Shown piece after piece: positions 53,150-62,074 of a stretch of 64,000 bases of DNA. The translations under genes were made by a program, and so were the position numbers. The notes under the pieces are model-generated. The model searched no databases and was not told the origin of the DNA. It worked only from the letters and a program-made list of their open reading frames with translations. Each line of letters opens with the position of its first letter. Position 1 is the stretch's first letter. Origin of the DNA: an uncultured Candidatus Melainabacteria bacterium (GTDB lineage Bacteria; Cyanobacteriota; Vampirovibrionia; Gastranaerophilales; Gastranaerophilaceae); assembly GCA_934692665.1 (NCBI GenBank), contig CAKUUG010000002.1, positions 19,967-83,966 on the forward strand, written 5' to 3'.

Positions 53150-53727
53150 CTGAAAATTTCAAGCCTTTCTAAAATTTTTGCAAAAAATATAGCCGAAACA
53201 AATGCAATACCGGTTGTGATTAGGGTCGGAAGAATTATTTGTGTTGGGTTTTTCATTCCGTTTGATATCAATATTGCAAGCACTGTCGCCGGAACAATCT
53301 GAAATCCTGCAGTATTAATTGCTAAAAACGTACACATAGAATTCGTTGCAATTTGTTTATTTGGATTTTTTTCTTGCATATCTTCCATTGCTTTTATTCC
53401 GAACGGAGTTGCCGCATTACACAATCCTAGTGCATTTGCTGAAACATTTAATGCAATATTTGAAAGAGCTTTTTTGTTTTCTTTTAAATCCGGAAAAACA
53501 AAAAGAAGCGGTTTTTTAACTATTTTTGCAAAAATATCAATCAATCCGGACTTTTCGGCGATTTTTACTATGCCAAGCCAAAACCCCATTATTCCAATAA
53601 GCCCAAAGGCTATTTGGACAGATTTTTCACATGCCTGAAAAATAGCTTGTACAGTTACATCTGTTTTTCCGTTTATAGCTGCACAAATCAAAGAAAACAG
53701 CATCAATAATGCAAAAATGTAATTCAT
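53146..53727 (-). CDS. spmA: Spore-maturation-A-type nucleoside-recognition membrane protein (SpmA)
   Basis: A 193-residue Gate-domain partner of SpmB. GFWLGIVKIAEKSGLID, NVSANALGLCNAATPFGIKAM and SMCTFLAINTAGFQIVPATVLAI are family landmarks. No sporulation genes are in this window, and the organism is a diderm; the pair is best read as a general membrane module. It is coupled to spmB and lies one base after the acidic repeat protein. Confidence 0.9.
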   Translation of the reverse strand: MNYIFALLMLFSLICAAINGKTDVTVQAIFQACEKSVQIAFGLIGIMGFWLGIVKIAEKSGLIDIFAKIVKKPLLFVFPDLKENKKALSNIALNVSANALGLCNAATPFGIKAMEDMQEKNPNKQIATNSMCTFLAINTAGFQIVPATVLAILISNGMKNPTQIILPTLITTGIAFVSAIFFAKILERLEIFR

Positions 53728-53728
53728 C

Positions 53729-55696
53729 TTACCTCTGATAATGAGCCATGAAATATTCCTCTCCTGTAGAAGTTATTGAATATTTTTTTGCCCCATCTAC
53801 TTCAAAGACTTTTATGAAATCTCCATTAATCAGACCGTTAACAATAGACAAATCAGCTATTTTTCCTGTTGCTTGGAATAATTTTGAATTTATGTATTTC
53901 ATATTAAAACTATGCTGACCTGCAATGTGTTTTATATAATATGCACAAATCAAAAAATCATCGATTATTCCATTTGTTTCATAGTTAGACAAAAATGTTT
54001 TGAAATCCAAATTTAGTGCTTTTTTCTTTTCCGGATATTCTTTTGCAGCAATAATATTTTGCGATTCAGGAGGATTTTCAAAAGGACTTTCATCAGAAAA
54101 TATAGAGTTTATTTCCGGCTCTTTTTCTTGATTAATGATTTGTTCTTCTTCATCATCTTCATCATCTTCATCATCAAGAAGTATCAATTCATTATCATCG
54201 TCACTTTCGTTGTCTATATCATTTTGATTTTTTATTTCTGTTGAAGAATTATTTTGAAGTGCTGAAATTTCGCCACTCATGGCTTCTTCTTGTTCTTCTT
54301 TGTCAAAGTCTTCATCGCTTAATGTAATTTCTGCATCTAAATTTGCTTTTGAATATGTATCAGGAATATCAACATCAAAAGTTTCATCAGATGCAATGTC
54401 TATATTTTTTACCGCATTTTGAACAAGTTCAATTGTTTTGTTTAAAAGGCTTTGTTTCTTTTCTTTTTCTTTTTGTTCTTCTATTTTGTCATCATCTAAT
54501 CCAACAATCTCAAAATCTTCAGCTTTTGTTTCTTCTGTGTCATTGGAAACTATTGGAGCTTCTTGTTTTTCTTCTACTTGAGGTATAGTTTCTGTTTGTT
54601 GTTCTTTAAGTTCTGTTTTTAGCTCTTCTTTTGGTATGATGATTTCTTCTATTTCTTCTTTTTTGTCTTCAATTATTTCAATGTTATCTAAAGAAACAGC
54701 TTCGTTTTCAGCCTTTGGTTCTTCTTTTGGTTCTTCAATTATCTTTAATTCATTTTCTAAAGAAATAGGTTCTTCTATTTTTTCTTCTTTGGGTTCTATT
54801 TTTATTTCTTTTGGTTCTTCTTTAGGTGTTACTTCTATTTCTTCTTTTTTGTCTTCAGTTATTTCAAGCTCATTATTTGAAGGAATTGTTTCATCTTCTA
54901 ATTTTATTTCTTCAATTACTTCTTTTTTTGGTTCTTCTTTTGGTTCTTCAATTATCTTTAATTCATTTTCTAAAGAAATAGGTTCTTCTATTTTTTCTTC
55001 TTTGGGTTCTATTTTTATTTCTTTTGGTTCTTCTTTAGGTGTTACTTCTATTTCTTCTTTTTTGTCTTCAGTTATTTCAAGCTCATTATTTGAAGGAATT
55101 GTTTCATCTTCTAATTTTATTTCTTCAATTTTTTCTTCAATTACTTCTTTTTGTTCTTCGTTGGAATCTGTTTTTGGTTCTTCGAGATTTTTTTCTTGAG
55201 GTTCTTTAATAAATTCTACTTGTTTTGCTTCTTGCAATTTTTGTGCATTATTTTGAAAAACAAGTTCTTCTTGAGGCAAAGGTTTAAAAGTCAATGGAGA
55301 AAGCGATAACCCTCTTTTTTTGTCTTCATGCACTGTTGCACTTGCAACTTCAGGTGTACTTTTGGCTTCTTGTTCCAAAGGCACCGAAGGGTTAACTATT
55401 TGAGTAAATTCGTCCTTTTCTTCAACAGAAGGTTTTGTTTCTTCTATTTTTGGCGATTCTTCTATTGTGGTTTTTTCTTCGTCTTCATTTCTCACAAAAG
55501 TCTGTATAGTAAAATCTTCTATTGATTTTACTACAGTATTATCTCTGTCGATTTTCTTTATGCTATCGATAAATTCTTTACTCGCTCCAAAAAGATTAGC
55601 AAAATACATATCCATTTCTCTTTGAGTAATGTCTTTATCTTGACACTCAAGACAGTATTCACCGCCGCCTGATTTTATTATTATATTGTAATGCAC
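53729..55696 (-). CDS. Acidic repeat protein with C-terminal winged-helix-like domain
   Basis: A 655-residue protein starting at GTG (MHYNIIIKSGGGEY), six bases after agga. An N-terminal domain (about 1-40) is followed by a very acidic Glu/Lys/Pro-rich region to about residue 550, including two identical 71-residue units. The C-terminal 100 residues form a globular helix-rich domain ending YSITSTGEEYFMAHY, like a winged helix. No signal peptide, so cytosolic. The 42-aa gene just upstream resembles its first domain. The function is unknown; the repeats suggest a flexible linker. Confidence 0.65.
   Translation of the reverse strand: MHYNIIIKSGGGEYCLECQDKDITQREMDMYFANLFGASKEFIDSIKKIDRDNTVVKSIEDFTIQTFVRNEDEEKTTIEESPKIEETKPSVEEKDEFTQIVNPSVPLEQEAKSTPEVASATVHEDKKRGLSLSPLTFKPLPQEELVFQNNAQKLQEAKQVEFIKEPQEKNLEEPKTDSNEEQKEVIEEKIEEIKLEDETIPSNNELEITEDKKEEIEVTPKEEPKEIKIEPKEEKIEEPISLENELKIIEEPKEEPKKEVIEEIKLEDETIPSNNELEITEDKKEEIEVTPKEEPKEIKIEPKEEKIEEPISLENELKIIEEPKEEPKAENEAVSLDNIEIIEDKKEEIEEIIIPKEELKTELKEQQTETIPQVEEKQEAPIVSNDTEETKAEDFEIVGLDDDKIEEQKEKEKKQSLLNKTIELVQNAVKNIDIASDETFDVDIPDTYSKANLDAEITLSDEDFDKEEQEEAMSGEISALQNNSSTEIKNQNDIDNESDDDNELILLDDEDDEDDEEEQIINQEKEPEINSIFSDESPFENPPESQNIIAAKEYPEKKKALNLDFKTFLSNYETNGIIDDFLICAYYIKHIAGQHSFNMKYINSKLFQATGKIADLSIVNGLINGDFIKVFEVDGAKKYSITSTGEEYFMAHYQR
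54714..55130. repeat. Perfect 204-bp direct repeat, 213-bp period, inside the acidic repeat gene
   Basis: 54714-54917 equals 54927-55130 base for base in my reading. The 213-bp period is a multiple of three, so the frame is kept and a 71-residue unit is doubled. Confidence 0.9.
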
Positions 55697-55714
55697 ACTA
55701 ATTCCTAAAATTTA

Positions 55715-55843
55715 CTATTGTTGATGTTTTTTAAGTATTTCTTCTCTCCATTTTTCAAGCTGTTGTTCTACGAAATCAGCATCGTCTGAAGAAAATTCTA
55801 CTTCTAGTTCACCTTTTTTCATTTTAAATACATATTGAGGCAT
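55715..55843 (-). CDS. 42-residue protein related to the N-terminus of the next gene
   Basis: Read from the sequence: ATG at 55843, eight bases after aggag, TAG at 55715-55717. The product is MPQYVFKMKKGELEVEFSSD then DADFVEQQLEKWREEILKKH. Two strands and one helix resemble the first domain of the 655-residue protein (MHYNIIIKSGGGEYCLECQD). It lies 18 bases upstream of that gene, so the two are probably co-transcribed. It could be a stand-alone copy of the domain that binds the same partner. Confidence 0.65.
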   Translation of the reverse strand: MPQYVFKMKKGELEVEFSSDDADFVEQQLEKWREEILKKHQQ

Positions 55844-56082
55844 TTTTAAAACTCCTAAAACTATTGATAATATTATAATAAAAAAATATTGTTTTTTCTT
55901 TATATTTTAAGAATTGTTAATAAAATTAGTCCATTTGGCATGCCGAAATTTGATTTTTTGCCCAAAATTGTTAAATTATTGGTGTAAATAGAGTATTTTT
56001 AATACATTTGTATGACTAAAACGACATTAATTTTTTCTATAATACTGTAAGAAACCAATTATGGGGATTTTAGAGGCTAATT
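55844..56082. other. 239-bp divergent intergenic region
   Basis: AT-rich sequence between the divergent 42-aa gene and the TPR gene. I see no RNA gene and no strong promoter hexamer pair; GAGG at 56073-56076 is the TPR gene's ribosome site. Confidence 0.5.
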
Positions 56083-57594
56083 TTGTATAATTCAATTTAT
56101 CCAAATATTAACTATCATAGACAAAACTTGTCACAAGGGACAGGCTCTAGTTTTGTTACAACAAATAAAAACCAAAAACTTCAATCCCCAACCGAACAAT
56201 CTGACAACAATCAACAACAGCAACAGACTTTTCCCAACGGCACAAAAGTTGCAATCGATTATTCTAAAGGGCAAATAAATATTTCCCAAGTATTAATGGA
56301 TTTTAGAAATACAATAGTTGCAATCAATGCCCCTGATGATGTGAAAGATGAAGTGAATTTGTATTTGAATTTGGTTGAAAGGGAGTCAAAAAAAGAGTCG
56401 CCAAATCGTGAAATTGTTCTTGCAAATTTAAAAAATGCTTCTAAAATTTCCGATAACTATATCGCAAACAGCCTCAATAAACCATCAAATGTAGTCGAAG
56501 GTTGGATTGATGCTTTGTTTTTGCAAAAAATAAACTTAAAAGCTGACCCTGAAGAAATTAACCCAGATTTTCTTCTCGAATTTCCAAAAAAAGCTCAAGA
56601 AAAAATCGATATTCAAAATGAAGTTGAACAAAAGCCAACTGAAGAAAATCAACAAGTTGATTTGGCACAAATTCAAAAAGAAGCACAAAATCAACTAAAC
56701 GAACAAATAGAAACTCAGCAAGAAGAAAACAAGACTCAAGTAACTTATCAAAATTTAGAAGTTGAAAGTTCGCTTGATATTTCTGATGAAAATGATTCAC
56801 AAGAAGAGATTTCTACTTCAGTTGGCTTTAGCCCCATTAGTTTGGCTGATACCAGAGCAAAAGAAATTTTTTCTCAAGCAAAACAACTTCCGCAAACAGA
56901 AAGCGGCTACACTGATGCAGTTAATTTACTAAATGAAGCACTAGGCTTAATGGAAAATAATACCGCCGTCAATGAAAACATAAAAGCAGCGATTCATCTT
57001 GAACGTGGAAAAATATTTGATAAATATGACTATGTTGATTATGCTTTGCGTGATTATTTTGAAGCTACAAAGGCGAACGATTTAAATTTAAAAGCGAATG
57101 CTTTTTATAAAACCGGAAAAATCTATGATGAATTTAGCGAATTTTCTCCCGCTTTGAACAATTATTTGTCAAGCGTTGCATATAGTGGCGAAGCAGACAA
57201 CTATACAGGCCAAGCAACTGTTTTGTCAAAAATTGCTGATTTGTATGCAAGACAATATGACATAGAAAGATTCGATGACTATTCGTCATTAGCTCTAGAT
57301 ACTGCCCAAACTACACAAGACGAAGATTTGATTGCAAAAACATATTCAAATAATGCTCAAAATTATCAGTATTTGGGTGATAATGATAGAGCTTTAGACA
57401 ATTACAAAAGTGCTCTTGAAATTTTTTCAAGAAGTGATGAAAGCTATGAACAAATGGCTTACAACTATGAACAAGCAGCAAACGTAATGGATAAATTGGG
57501 AAATTCTCTTAAGGCAGCGAAGCTGCAACAAAAGGCTCTTCGATATTATGAATTAGCTCAACAGTCCGAGGAGCAACGGGAATTAGTAAATTAA
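56083..57594 (+). CDS. TPR-repeat protein
   Basis: A 503-residue protein starting at TTG, six bases after GAGG. The N-terminal 60 residues are Gln/Asn-rich and low-complexity, with GTGSSFVTTNK. A helical segment (about 75-150) and an acidic Gln-rich linker precede a C-terminal solenoid of about five tetratricopeptide repeats (about 270-490). Examples are DAVNLLNEALGLMEN, LERGKIFDKYDYVDYALRDY and DLIAKTYSNNAQNYQYLGD. TPRs bind proteins; the partner is unknown. Its 3' end overlaps aroB on the other strand by 86 bases. No signal peptide. Confidence 0.75.
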   Translation: MYNSIYPNINYHRQNLSQGTGSSFVTTNKNQKLQSPTEQSDNNQQQQQTFPNGTKVAIDYSKGQINISQVLMDFRNTIVAINAPDDVKDEVNLYLNLVERESKKESPNREIVLANLKNASKISDNYIANSLNKPSNVVEGWIDALFLQKINLKADPEEINPDFLLEFPKKAQEKIDIQNEVEQKPTEENQQVDLAQIQKEAQNQLNEQIETQQEENKTQVTYQNLEVESSLDISDENDSQEEISTSVGFSPISLADTRAKEIFSQAKQLPQTESGYTDAVNLLNEALGLMENNTAVNENIKAAIHLERGKIFDKYDYVDYALRDYFEATKANDLNLKANAFYKTGKIYDEFSEFSPALNNYLSSVAYSGEADNYTGQATVLSKIADLYARQYDIERFDDYSSLALDTAQTTQDEDLIAKTYSNNAQNYQYLGDNDRALDNYKSALEIFSRSDESYEQMAYNYEQAANVMDKLGNSLKAAKLQQKALRYYELAQQSEEQRELVN

Positions 57595-58570
57595 TTTTTG
57601 AATTTTCCACTTTTTTGTCTTGTTTCATTAAATTTATAAATTTCTTTTTGTTGAATCTTAACTTCTTATTTGTTAGTTCAAATTTGTCAATCAAGAAATT
57701 TATTTTTTCAAAGTATTCTTTATCTATTTTTTCCAGTTTTAAAGCTAATGTATTTGCATATTTCATGCCATAAGCAACTGCTTGCCCATGGGAAACTTTT
57801 TTGTAATTGGTTAAAGTTTCGATTGGATGAGCAAAAGTATGACCAAAATTCAATACTTTTCTCAGATTTCCTTCTTTTAAATCAAGATTGACAACATTTG
57901 CTTTTAAATTCGCACATATTGAAATTATTGTTTTTAGTTCTTTTTTGACATCTTGTGTTTGTTGTTTTTCTAAAAAATCTAAAAGATTGTAGAAGTTTTC
58001 GCATTTGCAAGAATTTTCAATAAATGCATACTTTAAAACTTCTCCCATCCCGCATTTGTATTCGTAATTATTCAATGTGTTTAAAAATTGTGGATCGATT
58101 ATTATTTTTTTTGCCGGATAAAAAGACCCGACCAGATTTTTTCCGGCTTTTGTATTGAAGCCGGTTTTTCCCCCGATAGATGAATCGCACATTGCAAGGA
58201 GGGTTGTCGGTATTTGAATTAGCTCAACCCCTCTTAAAATGCTGGATGCTACATAGCCGGCCAAATCGCCTACGACTCCACCACCTAGTGCAACAATGCA
58301 GTCTTTTCGTTCTATTTTTTTTGACAAAAGCTGGCTGATTATAAAATTGAAAGTTTTTATGTTTTTGTATTTTTCGCCATCTTTTATAACTATTACTTTG
58401 TCTGAATTAAATTTGTAGATGATTTGTGGGTATAGTTTTGCAATAGTTGTGTTTGTGATTAAAAAATATCTTTTATCTTCAAAAAAATTTTGAAGACTGT
58501 TTCTTATGTCGTTTTCTATTATGATTTCGCTATTTATTTTTTCATCTAAATTTATATTAATTTTTTCCAT
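57509..58570 (-). CDS. aroB: 3-dehydroquinate synthase
   Basis: Second step of the shikimate pathway, converting DAHP to dehydroquinate with NAD and a divalent metal. GGGVVGDLAGYVASSILRG, IQIPTTLLAMCDSSIGGKTG and RKVLNFGHTFAHPIETL (metal His) identify AroB. SHGQAVAYGM supplies another metal ligand. Length 353 is typical. It overlaps aroK by 19 bases upstream and ends antisense to the last 28 codons of the TPR gene, including the stretch SKINLLIPVAPRTVELIHNI, which is likely a genuine part of the enzyme. Confidence 0.96.
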   Translation of the reverse strand: MEKININLDEKINSEIIIENDIRNSLQNFFEDKRYFLITNTTIAKLYPQIIYKFNSDKVIVIKDGEKYKNIKTFNFIISQLLSKKIERKDCIVALGGGVVGDLAGYVASSILRGVELIQIPTTLLAMCDSSIGGKTGFNTKAGKNLVGSFYPAKKIIIDPQFLNTLNNYEYKCGMGEVLKYAFIENSCKCENFYNLLDFLEKQQTQDVKKELKTIISICANLKANVVNLDLKEGNLRKVLNFGHTFAHPIETLTNYKKVSHGQAVAYGMKYANTLALKLEKIDKEYFEKINFLIDKFELTNKKLRFNKKKFINLMKQDKKVENSKINLLIPVAPRTVELIHNIEEPFVAASLP

Positions 58571-59061
58571 ACTTCTTCTAATATTTCTTCTTTTGTTTTG
58601 TTATTTGTTGTGATTATTAAATTCGCTTTTTCGTATAAAAATTCTCTTGAAGATAAGATTTTTTCAATTTCTTTTTTGGGGTTAGAAACAAGTAGCAACG
58701 GTCTTGTTGTGTCATTTTTTATTCTGTTAAAAATATTTTCTGCTGACGTTTTTAGATAAATTGTGAAAATATCTTTGTTAAACAAAATTTCTTGATTTTC
58801 TTGTTTGAGAATTATGCCGCCACCTGTTGAGATGATTATGTTTTCTGTTTTTGAAAATCTTTCTAAAATTTCCGTTTCTTTTTTTCTAAAAGCTGTTTCT
58901 CCTTGCGTTTTAAAAAAATCTTTTATTTTGATGTTGTTTTCTTTTTCAAAAATTTCATCCAAATCTACAAACAAAAAACCCGATTTATAAGCCAGAAGCC
59001 TTGATATGGTTGTCTTTCCGCAACCCATCATGCCAATAAATGCAATTTTTTTATATTTCAT
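58552..59061 (-). CDS. aroK: Shikimate kinase
   Basis: Phosphorylates shikimate with ATP. Walker A IGMMGCGKTTISR is at residues 9-21, then the substrate-binding FVDLDEIFE and FRKKETEIL, and IISTGGGIIL. TTRPLLL in the lid region carries the conserved Arg. Length 169 is normal. It overlaps aroC by 11 bases and aroB by 19, so the aroC-aroK-aroB order is translationally coupled. Confidence 0.96.
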   Translation of the reverse strand: MKYKKIAFIGMMGCGKTTISRLLAYKSGFLFVDLDEIFEKENNIKIKDFFKTQGETAFRKKETEILERFSKTENIIISTGGGIILKQENQEILFNKDIFTIYLKTSAENIFNRIKNDTTRPLLLVSNPKKEIEKILSSREFLYEKANLIITTNNKTKEEILEEVWKKLI

Positions 59062-60175
59062 TTATCCTCTTTTGGTAATTTTTGAATGCATTATCAATAT
59101 CATTTTTGCAATCTTTAGAGAATTTTTCCAAAAATTCATCCAAAATTACAATCGCAGCCATATTTCTTGCAACAACTCCGGCTGCTTCTACTGCACAGTT
59201 GTCAGCCCTTTCAAAGTGAGCGAGGGTTTCTTTGTGGGTTTTAATTTCTACGCTATGTAGCGATTTTTTCATTGTGGGTATTGGTTTCATTGCAATTGTC
59301 ATAACGATATCTTCGCCATTAGACATACCGCCTTCTATTCCGCCTGAAGAATTTGTTTTGTGGAAATATTTTCCATTTTCAAAATAAATTTCATCGTGCG
59401 AATTGTAGCCTGATTTTTTTGCATATTCTGTACCCAAACCAAACTCGACAGATTTTATTGCAGGAATAGAAACAAGAGCTTGTGCCAGTTTTCCATCGAG
59501 TCTTCTATCCCAATTAACAAAACTACCCAATCCTATGGGAGCATTTTTTATTGTTAATTTTATTATTCCACCAAGACTGTCACCTTGTTTTTTGTATTCT
59601 TCTATATATTGTTCAAAATCCTCTTTTTTGTCACATTCGCCGATAGATATGACTTCTGATGAAAATTCTATATTGTAGTATTTTAATATGTTTTGACAAA
59701 TTGCACCAATGGCAACTCTTGTTGTCGTTTCTCTGGCACTAGACCTTTCGAGCACGTATCTGATATCGTCAAATCCATACTTTGTACAACCGGCCAAATC
59801 TGCATGTGCCGGACGAAATTTTGTGATTAGTTTTTCTTGTATTTTTTCTTTTACTTCTTGTTTTAGTTTTTCATCTAAAGCATCAAAGTCAATTTTTTCA
59901 ACACTCATTGGATATATCCAATTTTCAAAATCTTTGTTTTTGATTTGGAATCCTATAGGGGAAGCTGTTGTTATAGAGTGTCTAACGCCTGATGTGATTT
60001 TGATTTTGTCTTTTTCGATTTTCATCCTGTTGCCTCTACCAAAACCACCTTGGCGAGCAGACAATTCTGAATTTATAAAATCAAAATCCAATTCATACCC
60101 AAAAGGTATTCCTTCTATGATTCCATTTAGGCATTCTCCGTGAGATTCTCCCGATGTTAGAAATCTGATTGCCAT
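59051..60175 (-). CDS. aroC: Chorismate synthase
   Basis: Final shikimate-pathway step, EPSP to chorismate, using reduced FMN. MAIRFLTSGESHGECLNGI begins the protein, so the ATG at 60175 is chosen over one 15 bases upstream; it overlaps the nif3 stop (taatg). RQGGFGRGNRMKIEKD, FRPAHADLAG and RSSARETTTRVAIGAI are family motifs. GGIEGGMSNGEDI is also diagnostic. About 374 residues. Confidence 0.97.
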   Translation of the reverse strand: MAIRFLTSGESHGECLNGIIEGIPFGYELDFDFINSELSARQGGFGRGNRMKIEKDKIKITSGVRHSITTASPIGFQIKNKDFENWIYPMSVEKIDFDALDEKLKQEVKEKIQEKLITKFRPAHADLAGCTKYGFDDIRYVLERSSARETTTRVAIGAICQNILKYYNIEFSSEVISIGECDKKEDFEQYIEEYKKQGDSLGGIIKLTIKNAPIGLGSFVNWDRRLDGKLAQALVSIPAIKSVEFGLGTEYAKKSGYNSHDEIYFENGKYFHKTNSSGGIEGGMSNGEDIVMTIAMKPIPTMKKSLHSVEIKTHKETLAHFERADNCAVEAAGVVARNMAAIVILDEFLEKFSKDCKNDIDNAFKNYQKRINEI

Positions 60176-60912
60176 TATACCATCACCCAAGGTTTTTCTT
60201 CTTTTGCGATGATTACTTCAACTTTTGTTTTTGAAATCAACCCTTGAATCAAAGGTAGCACGGGCAGTTCTGATTCGAAATGTCCGATATCAATTACTGC
60301 ATATCCTTCAACTTCCAGTGCTTTATGAAATTTCATATCGCCTGTGATGTAAACATCGATATCGTAATTTTTCAATTTATTGACAAAACTGCTGCCACCA
60401 CCTGCGCAGACTGCAATATTTTTAGCGATAGTAATGTTATCCGGATTAATTAATTTTACGGTTTTTAGATTTAGTGACTGTTTGATGTTTTCGATTAATT
60501 GTTCAAGTGCAAGTTCGTCTTTTAGATGGGCTATTTTAATATAGTCTTCTACTGTTATTAAATTTTGCAATCCTAAAACTCCACAAAGAGCGTCTGTCGT
60601 TGAACCATAAGTCTTGTCTAAGTTTGTGTGTGCACTATAAACGCAAATATTGTTTTTTATTGCTTCTGTAATTAAAGGAGTGTTTATTTTTTTAATTGGT
60701 TCAAAAATAACAGGATGATGCGTAATAATTAAATCACAATCATTTGTAATTGCTTGTTCTAAAACCTCTTTTGTAAAAGATAGAGCAACAAGAACTTTGT
60801 TTGTGTAATCATGGTTCAAATCAATTTGCCAACCAGAGTTGTCCCAAGGTTCTGCAAGCTCTAAAGAAGCATATTTTTCAATTTTTGAAATTATGTAATC
60901 TGTTTTAATCAC
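60175..60912 (-). CDS. Nif3-like dinuclear metal-centre protein
   Basis: YqfO/Nif3 family, hexameric, with a two-metal site. LIITHHPVIFEPIKKI (HHP), VYSAHTNLDKT and AVIDIGHFESE supply the metal ligands. It starts at GTG (MIKTDYIISKIEKYASLELA), six bases after GGAGG, rather than at an earlier TTG, giving about 245 residues; the GTG overlaps the coaBC stop. It lacks the PII-like insertion of longer members. A GTP cyclohydrolase or other role has been suggested for the family, but none is firm. Confidence 0.92.
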   Translation of the reverse strand: MIKTDYIISKIEKYASLELAEPWDNSGWQIDLNHDYTNKVLVALSFTKEVLEQAITNDCDLIITHHPVIFEPIKKINTPLITEAIKNNICVYSAHTNLDKTYGSTTDALCGVLGLQNLITVEDYIKIAHLKDELALEQLIENIKQSLNLKTVKLINPDNITIAKNIAVCAGGGSSFVNKLKNYDIDVYITGDMKFHKALEVEGYAVIDIGHFESELPVLPLIQGLISKTKVEVIIAKEEKPWVMV

Positions 60913-62074
60913 AAACAACCTCCAGAATTTTTTTTGCAATTTCTTTTTTTGTTGATAAATTTATATCAACTATTTTACCACTTTTTGAAAGAATTGTAAC
61001 CATATTTGAATCAGTGTTAAGTGCTGTTTTTACATCGTTTGCTACAATGTAGTCGAGGTTTTTATTTTTTAGTTTGTTTTTTGCACATTCAAGAAGATTC
61101 TTGTCTGTCAAACAAAAACCAATTAATTTTTGATTTTCTTTTTTATTTTTGCTTAGTGTTTTTAGAATATCCGGATTTTTTGTGAGTTTTAGATTAAAAG
61201 TATCATCTTTAATTTCTTCTTTTGAAATTTTAAATTCAGAAGAATTTTCTACTTTAAAATCAGAAACTGCAGCTGCCATAATCAAATAATTAAAATCTTG
61301 TTTTGCTAATTCGTCTAGCATTTCTTTTGCTGAGTTGACAAAAATCGTTTTGTAGGGTTTGTTTAGTTCTATTGTTGAAATTGCATTTACTTCATATCCC
61401 AAATAATACGCCCAATCTGCAATCGCTGTTCCCATTTTTCCTGATGAGGCATTTGTAATATATCTTACTGAGTCTATTTTTTCTCTTGTTCCGCCTATTG
61501 TAACTGTGATTTTTTTTGAATTATTTTTTTTGTCTTGAAACAACAATCTTAATGTATTTTCATAAATCAAATTTACATTAGCAAGCCTTCCTTTGCCTTC
61601 TTTGTTACAAGCCAAAAAACCAACTTCCGGTTCTACGATTTTGCAATTTAGGTTTTTTAATTTGGATAAATTTTCTTGAATAATTTTGTTATTCCACATA
61701 TTGTCATTCATTGCAGGTGCTAACAATATTGGTTTGTTACTTCCTAAATATGCACAAAAAATGCTGGACAAAAGATTGTCTGCTACACCTGTTGCGAATT
61801 TTGACAAAGTATTTGCACTGATTGGAGCAATTAAAAAAACATCTGCCCACTCACATAAATTTATGTGCTGGGTGTTATCTCTTGGCGAAAATTCTTCTAA
61901 GTAACATCTTTCATCTGTTAAAGTTTCCAATACTAAAGGTGAGATGAAGTTTTTGGCATTTGGGGTAATGATGGTTTTTATGTTGTAGCCATTTTTTTTA
62001 AAAAGTCTTATTAATTCATAGATTTTGTATGCTGCAATAGAAGAAGTTATACCGATTAAGATATTTTTTTGCAT
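60905..62074 (-). CDS. coaBC: Bifunctional phosphopantothenoylcysteine decarboxylase / phosphopantothenate-cysteine ligase
   Basis: Two consecutive steps of coenzyme A synthesis. The CoaC half (about 1-180) binds FMN, with GITSSIAAYKIYELIR, LIAPISANTLSKFATG, APAMNDNMW and GFLACNKEGKGRLA. The CoaB half (about 185-389) has TIGGTREKIDSVRYITNASS, AAAVSDFKVE and IVANDV. Length 389 is normal. Its start overlaps gmk by one base. Confidence 0.97.
   Translation of the reverse strand: MQKNILIGITSSIAAYKIYELIRLFKKNGYNIKTIITPNAKNFISPLVLETLTDERCYLEEFSPRDNTQHINLCEWADVFLIAPISANTLSKFATGVADNLLSSIFCAYLGSNKPILLAPAMNDNMWNNKIIQENLSKLKNLNCKIVEPEVGFLACNKEGKGRLANVNLIYENTLRLLFQDKKNNSKKITVTIGGTREKIDSVRYITNASSGKMGTAIADWAYYLGYEVNAISTIELNKPYKTIFVNSAKEMLDELAKQDFNYLIMAAAVSDFKVENSSEFKISKEEIKDDTFNLKLTKNPDILKTLSKNKKENQKLIGFCLTDKNLLECAKNKLKNKNLDYIVANDVKTALNTDSNMVTILSKSGKIVDINLSTKKEIAKKILEVVCD

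Noticed and set aside
54714..55130. Direct repeats considered as a CRISPR array
   Set aside because: There are only two long copies with a nine-base gap, in frame within a coding gene, without spacer-repeat periodicity or cas genes.
54636..55199. Ser/Phe/Ile-rich open frame antisense to the acidic repeat gene
   Set aside because: It is the complement of Glu/Lys repeats (gaa/aaa codons) and shows the same 71-codon period; composition artefact.
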